Assembly (NCBI RefSeq): GCF_039555335.1
Contig: NC_092628.1
Location: 37,284,965-37,348,964, forward strand
From: Amphiura filiformis
Taxonomy: Eukaryota > Echinodermata > Ophiuroidea > Amphilepidida > Amphiuridae
Direction: 5' to 3'
Length of the DNA stretch: 64,000 nt
This document shows, in pieces, positions 60,191 to 64,000 of this stretch. Made by a program: the position numbers and the translations under genes. The notes under the pieces are model-generated. The model searched no databases. It was not told the origin of the DNA and saw nothing but the letters and a program-made list of their open reading frames with translations. Position 1 is the first letter of the stretch, and every line of letters begins with the position of its first letter.

Positions 60191-61218
60191 ATTAAAGGGG
60201 CGTTTCATGATCCATAGCCTCATATCCCACTTTTGTACACAAAAAAGTTGTGATTTTTACACCACTGGAAACCTCTGGCTACATAATGTTTGTGTGCAAA
60301 TCAAAATATTTCTTGCAGATTCATTCGCAAAGCAAAAATATCATCAAATTTGTTTGTCCTTTTTAACAGAACAAAATGACAGGACTAGTGGCCTATGGAG
60401 CAATGAAATATACATATGTGATCAAGCAAAATCAGTATGAAGTCAGTCATACTCAATTTTCAAAAGAATTGAGCGATTTTAGAGTTTCAAAAACAAAGGG
60501 AAATACGTCATTTGTTTGGCTATATCTCAACATCGATATTTCCGACTTTCGAATGATTTTGCTTGATCACATCACATATATGTACATCCATCAAAGCGAT
60601 GCACTTGTCGGCTGCTACATGTGTCTCATTTCACATAATAGCTAGAAATAAATAACCAGACTTATCTGAAGTGAAGATCACTTCAAATCATCCCCAAGTC
60701 ACATGGTTAAAGAATGTTCTCTGAATTCCTAAACCATGTGACTTGGGATGATTTAAGTGACCTCCACTTGAGATGAGTCTGGTTATTATTCCTAGATATT
60801 AAAGGAGTATTTCGTGATCCTAGCATCCTCTTTTTATGACATTTTTCAGTACATATCCACGAAAAAAAGAATATTCCCAAAATTTCAGTTGATTCCGATT
60901 TTGCGTTTGCGAGTTATGCATGATTATGTGTATTACACTGCTCCATAGACAATACGTTGTAATTTCGTTCTGGTGCACCAGAACGAAATTCAAATTTCAC
61001 GATATCTTTGCTAAACGAATTAATCTGCAAGAAATATTTTGTACATACACATTATGTAGCCAGAGGTTTCCAGTGACATAAAAATCTCAACTTTTTTTGA
61101 GAAAAGTGGGGGGATGAGGCTGTGGATCACGAAGTGCCCCTTTAAGTGAAATGAGACACATATAGCAGCCGACAAGTGCATCGTTTTGATATGGATGTAC
61201 ACATATGTAAAATCAGAA
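60191..61218. mobile_element. Composite inverted-repeat element
   Basis: Left block 60191-60340 (ATTAAAGGGGCGTTTCATGA, GAAACCTCTGGCTACATAAT) is inverted at 61010-61145. A second left block (60562-60640, GATGCACTTGTCGGCTGCTA) is inverted at 61145-61218. A 26-bp near-perfect palindrome (TTTCGTTCTGG/CCAGAACGAAA) lies at 60962-60988. Because the two block pairs are spaced differently, the element has been rearranged or is a nest of two. Confidence 0.75.
60642..60795. repeat. 154-bp hairpin nested in the composite element
   Basis: CTAGAAATAAATAACCAGAC and CCAAGTCACATGGTT on the left are inverted as AACCATGTGACTTGG and GTCTGGTTATTATTCCTAG on the right. Confidence 0.85.
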
Positions 61219-61525
61219 TCAACTAACATTTTGGGAATAAACTATATTCGTGGATATCTACTCAACAAACATACCATAAAAATATCACAAAATATTCCTT
61301 TAATATCATTATGGCAGAATAATTATTTCAATACAACACTTTCACTAGTGGATCCAGAATTTGAAAAACTGTCAATTACTAGTCCTGACTGAGAGGCTAA
61401 CATTGGCTGCTTGTATCAGAATTGGACCAATTCTGCATGATTTTGAAGATAAGGGATATCATACCCGATGCATGCAAACCCCTTCAGATCTGCAATTTTG
61501 TTACAAAAACTCAGTAGAAGTACTA

Positions 61526-64000
61526 TCAAGTACATGAGAAGCAGAACATCTTGGTGCATTTCCCAGGGCCTTCACAAAGCACAAATGAACTAGACATGCT
61601 GGAATTCAAAGCTGATTTCTCACTATAAGTATCGGAAGATTTCCCACTGTTGGTATCAGATGCAGAGGACTGACCAGCAACTTTGGGGCTTGCAGATCCA
61701 ACTTTGGCAGAGAAAGGTCGAATGCACTTCTTGAGATTCACATCACTCAGTTTGTTTGATTTCCTGTTCAGGTCCTGATTCATTCTTTGCCACCCTGAGT
61801 TCCTTGACTTTGGTGTAATTGGACTGTTTATATGCCGCTTCTTTACCATACATTTCTGTGATGACTGACCAGGCATGTCATCAATAACCTGTACATCTGG
61901 TTCAGTTTTGTCTAAATCTCTATTAGTTCCTTTCTTGATTGGGGTTGATGTTATCAGAGCCCTTTGTGTTTTCAACTGCATTGGAGTTCTCTTATGTGCA
62001 TTTGGTGACATATTTTGCATTATTTGATGTTCAATCGTTTCTTGATGATTTGTGATCTTTGAGGTACCAGAACCTAGTTTATTGGACAACTTGCTGACAC
62101 TCTTTTTAATACATCTATCACTTTTCATATCTTGTAATTTTTGCTTGTCATAATTACTTGTTTTTGCTGTAACTGGGCCACTGACATGTGACTCATCATT
62201 TCTTGGGGACCTGTTACACACAACAATTGTGGATCTCTCATGTGCATTTCGAAGTGCATCAGATGCAGTTTCTTTTACATGTTCATGATACCCTTTCTTG
62301 ATTGGTGTTGATGTCACAAGAACCAGACTTTCCTTTTTCAATCGTTTGCAACTTCTAACATTTGGTGTCTCTTTTGGCATTTCTCTCTGTCCACTTTCTT
62401 GTATCGCATTCTTCAGGGTTTGGGAGATTGGAGTATTTTGAGGGTATTCACAATCTGCTTCAGACAATTTTCTTTTATTATCTTTCCATGTTGAATTACA
62501 GGCAGTATTAGATTTGTGTGCAACATTTGACTTATCAATATACAACCTAGCTGGTTGACTGAGTTGTTGACTGTCTTCATTGAGGTTACTTACTGGCAAT
62601 GAATTCAAGGAATGTTGTTTCTTTTCTGTCCTGTTCACATCAAAGTTCAACACTTTCTCTATATCTATAACCCTACCCTTGGTTGATTCATTAACACTGC
62701 TATGAAATTCATAGGTATCATGATGTCCACTAACATGAGAAGACTCTGATATTGATGAGGACATAGATTGACTGTGCACATTGCTTGTATCTACTGAATT
62801 GGGTACTTGATAACGAGTTGGTGTCTTTTCTAATCTCTCATGTGCTACATCTATTGTATGATCTGCTTTGGATACAATGTATGTTTCATTTGCAATAACT
62901 GACATACTGCATCTAGATGATGTTACTTCTGTTTTCTCTTGCTCCACTTCTGCCTGTTTCTGCATCTTCTTCAATGCCTTTGCAAGAGGAGAGGATCTCA
63001 TTTTATTTTGATGGATCTGGGTTGACGATGAATGCTCTCCACCTTTGAATTTTGTAACCAAATTGCCGTCAAATCTTGATTGTAATACCGTTGGAGACAA
63101 TGTATTTTGATATCGTCTACCAGGACTTTTTGTTGGCGTTATTTCTAATGGAAGTGGAGACTGGAAGATTGCCAACATATCTTCAGATTTTAATCTAAGC
63201 AAACTTCTTGGAGTTTGAGATGTCCTTGGTGTACATGGGGAGGTTGATGTTTGATGAGTTCTTGATGTGAGGGGTGTTTTTGGAGTTCTTGGTTTGAATT
63301 CAGGTAGACAGTTCAGATTCTGAGCATGAACCGGACTTCGGGTCAGAAGTGACCTTTGGTTCTCTAGTGTCCTTATGGTGTGAGGCGTTCTTGGCGTCCT
63401 TGGTATGATTTTCTTTGCACAGCTCAGAAATGGACTTGGTGTATCAGATGTTCTTGAAGTCTGCGACGTTTTTGGGGAGCTTGGTTTGGTTTTTAATGAA
63501 GGACTGTTGTACTTGTATGGGCTATGATTAAACAGCTGGCAATGATGATGATCTTCTTTTGTTACATCCGACAAAGGGTCTGATGGAACATTCCCAATAA
63601 CAACATGCTTTGCACCTTGCATAGGTAGCTTTAGTCCTCCTCCAACAGTTCTATTCAAATCTATTGAGCTATTGTGGCTATTAACAGGCTGTAACTCATC
63701 ATCAGCATCACAGTCTGTATCACTGGATGGTGTGTCATACTCATCATCATTATTACTAACTAAGATAGTACTGTAGTCATTGAACTCTAAATTACTCTGT
63801 GTTACATCTGCTTGATTGTGTGCACATTTATTTAATGTGCGACTCCCTTGTTCATTACATTTTAAACTTTCAGGTACTGAAGTGAACACAGAAGGCAGCT
63901 TAAACACATTTCCTTCTTTTTCCATGGTTTGAGCATACCCAGATTTTGAGTATGAAGTTGCAGCAGTGTCATTTTCAGACACCTCCGTCTCTTCTTCTGG
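61526..64000 (-). CDS. Long Ser/Thr-rich exon of an unrecognised protein (5'-partial)
   Basis: The frame is open from the right edge (the first codons read PEEETE before 'VSENDTAATS') to TGA at 61526, at least 824 codons, with no internal stop; this length in AT-rich DNA is strong evidence for coding. Composition is Ser/Thr/Lys-rich and probably disordered. Many proline-directed sites occur in clusters ('TPRTPHTIRTLE', 'RTPKTPLTSRT', 'TSPCTPRTSQTPRS'). A 'STPIKKG' motif occurs twice ('LVTSTPIKKGY', 'LITSTPIKKGT') and a short amphipathic 'LAKALKKMQKQAEVEQEK' segment is present. The last residues, 'LCEGPGKCTKMFCFSCT', form CX5CX4CX2C, a possible metal site or the start of a domain finished in another exon. 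The pattern suits a cell-cycle or chromatin protein controlled by CDK-type kinases, but that is inference; I do not recognise the family. Confidence 0.8.
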   Translation of the reverse strand, partial: PEEETEVSENDTAATSYSKSGYAQTMEKEGNVFKLPSVFTSVPESLKCNEQGSRTLNKCAHNQADVTQSNLEFNDYSTILVSNNDDEYDTPSSDTDCDADDELQPVNSHNSSIDLNRTVGGGLKLPMQGAKHVVIGNVPSDPLSDVTKEDHHHCQLFNHSPYKYNSPSLKTKPSSPKTSQTSRTSDTPSPFLSCAKKIIPRTPRTPHTIRTLENQRSLLTRSPVHAQNLNCLPEFKPRTPKTPLTSRTHQTSTSPCTPRTSQTPRSLLRLKSEDMLAIFQSPLPLEITPTKSPGRRYQNTLSPTVLQSRFDGNLVTKFKGGEHSSSTQIHQNKMRSSPLAKALKKMQKQAEVEQEKTEVTSSRCSMSVIANETYIVSKADHTIDVAHERLEKTPTRYQVPNSVDTSNVHSQSMSSSISESSHVSGHHDTYEFHSSVNESTKGRVIDIEKVLNFDVNRTEKKQHSLNSLPVSNLNEDSQQLSQPARLYIDKSNVAHKSNTACNSTWKDNKRKLSEADCEYPQNTPISQTLKNAIQESGQREMPKETPNVRSCKRLKKESLVLVTSTPIKKGYHEHVKETASDALRNAHERSTIVVCNRSPRNDESHVSGPVTAKTSNYDKQKLQDMKSDRCIKKSVSKLSNKLGSGTSKITNHQETIEHQIMQNMSPNAHKRTPMQLKTQRALITSTPIKKGTNRDLDKTEPDVQVIDDMPGQSSQKCMVKKRHINSPITPKSRNSGWQRMNQDLNRKSNKLSDVNLKKCIRPFSAKVGSASPKVAGQSSASDTNSGKSSDTYSEKSALNSSMSSSFVLCEGPGKCTKMFCFSCT

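Noticed and set aside
61526-61560. The TP-rich exon and the PWWP exon as one gene
   Set aside because: Both are on the minus strand and in the right order, but the long exon ends at a stop with no good splice donor, so a join cannot be supported.

Overview
The window looks like AT-rich nuclear DNA of a marine invertebrate animal, most likely a deuterostome (echinoderm or hemichordate grade). Evidence: spliced genes with GT-AG introns, long introns, very dense short inverted-repeat (MITE-like) transposons, a DIRS-type tyrosine-recombinase retroelement, and a GTCC-rich '(C)CTCCACCGGAGG' repeat cassette of a kind I associate with such genomes. The species cannot be fixed from the sequence alone.

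Layout. 1-5570: MITEs, then the first three coding exons (minus strand) of an SLC35E2-like nucleotide-sugar/triose-phosphate-type transporter; the rest of that gene is off the left edge. 5680-14170: a transposon nest. A degenerate DIRS-like retrotransposon (about 6763-13826, GC-rich, coding on the minus strand, with inverted terminal repeats and an internal complementary region) sits inside a hAT-like element (6398-14158) that still has perfect 8-bp target duplications. 14170-17300: further MITEs and a 420-bp tandem duplication. 17312-21333 (minus): a broken multi-exon DDE-transposase-like gene with a Tudor-like last exon. 21540-22430: a roughly 90-bp satellite array interrupted by a hairpin.

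25343-54095 (plus): a complete 14-exon gene for GTF2H4, the p52 subunit of TFIIH (463-464 aa). All introns join in frame and it is the best-supported gene here. Its first intron (11.7 kb) and fourth intron (3.8 kb) hold two large palindromes (1.3 kb and 3.2 kb), a hAT-like element, a LINE remnant, a GTCC cassette and several MITEs. 55095-55397 (minus): a small PWWP-domain reading frame whose stop codon lies inside its AATAAA signal; it converges on GTF2H4 and the two predicted 3' ends do not overlap. 56800-61220: more inverted-repeat elements. 61526-64000 (minus): one long Ser/Thr-rich exon open to the right edge, with TP-rich and 'TSTPIKKG' repeats and a C-terminal cysteine cluster; I do not recognise its family.

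The host genes (a transporter, a TFIIH core subunit, a PWWP protein and an unknown TP-rich protein) show no shared pathway. The notable biology is the transposon archaeology: several elements keep readable target duplications, so the insertion order can be read.
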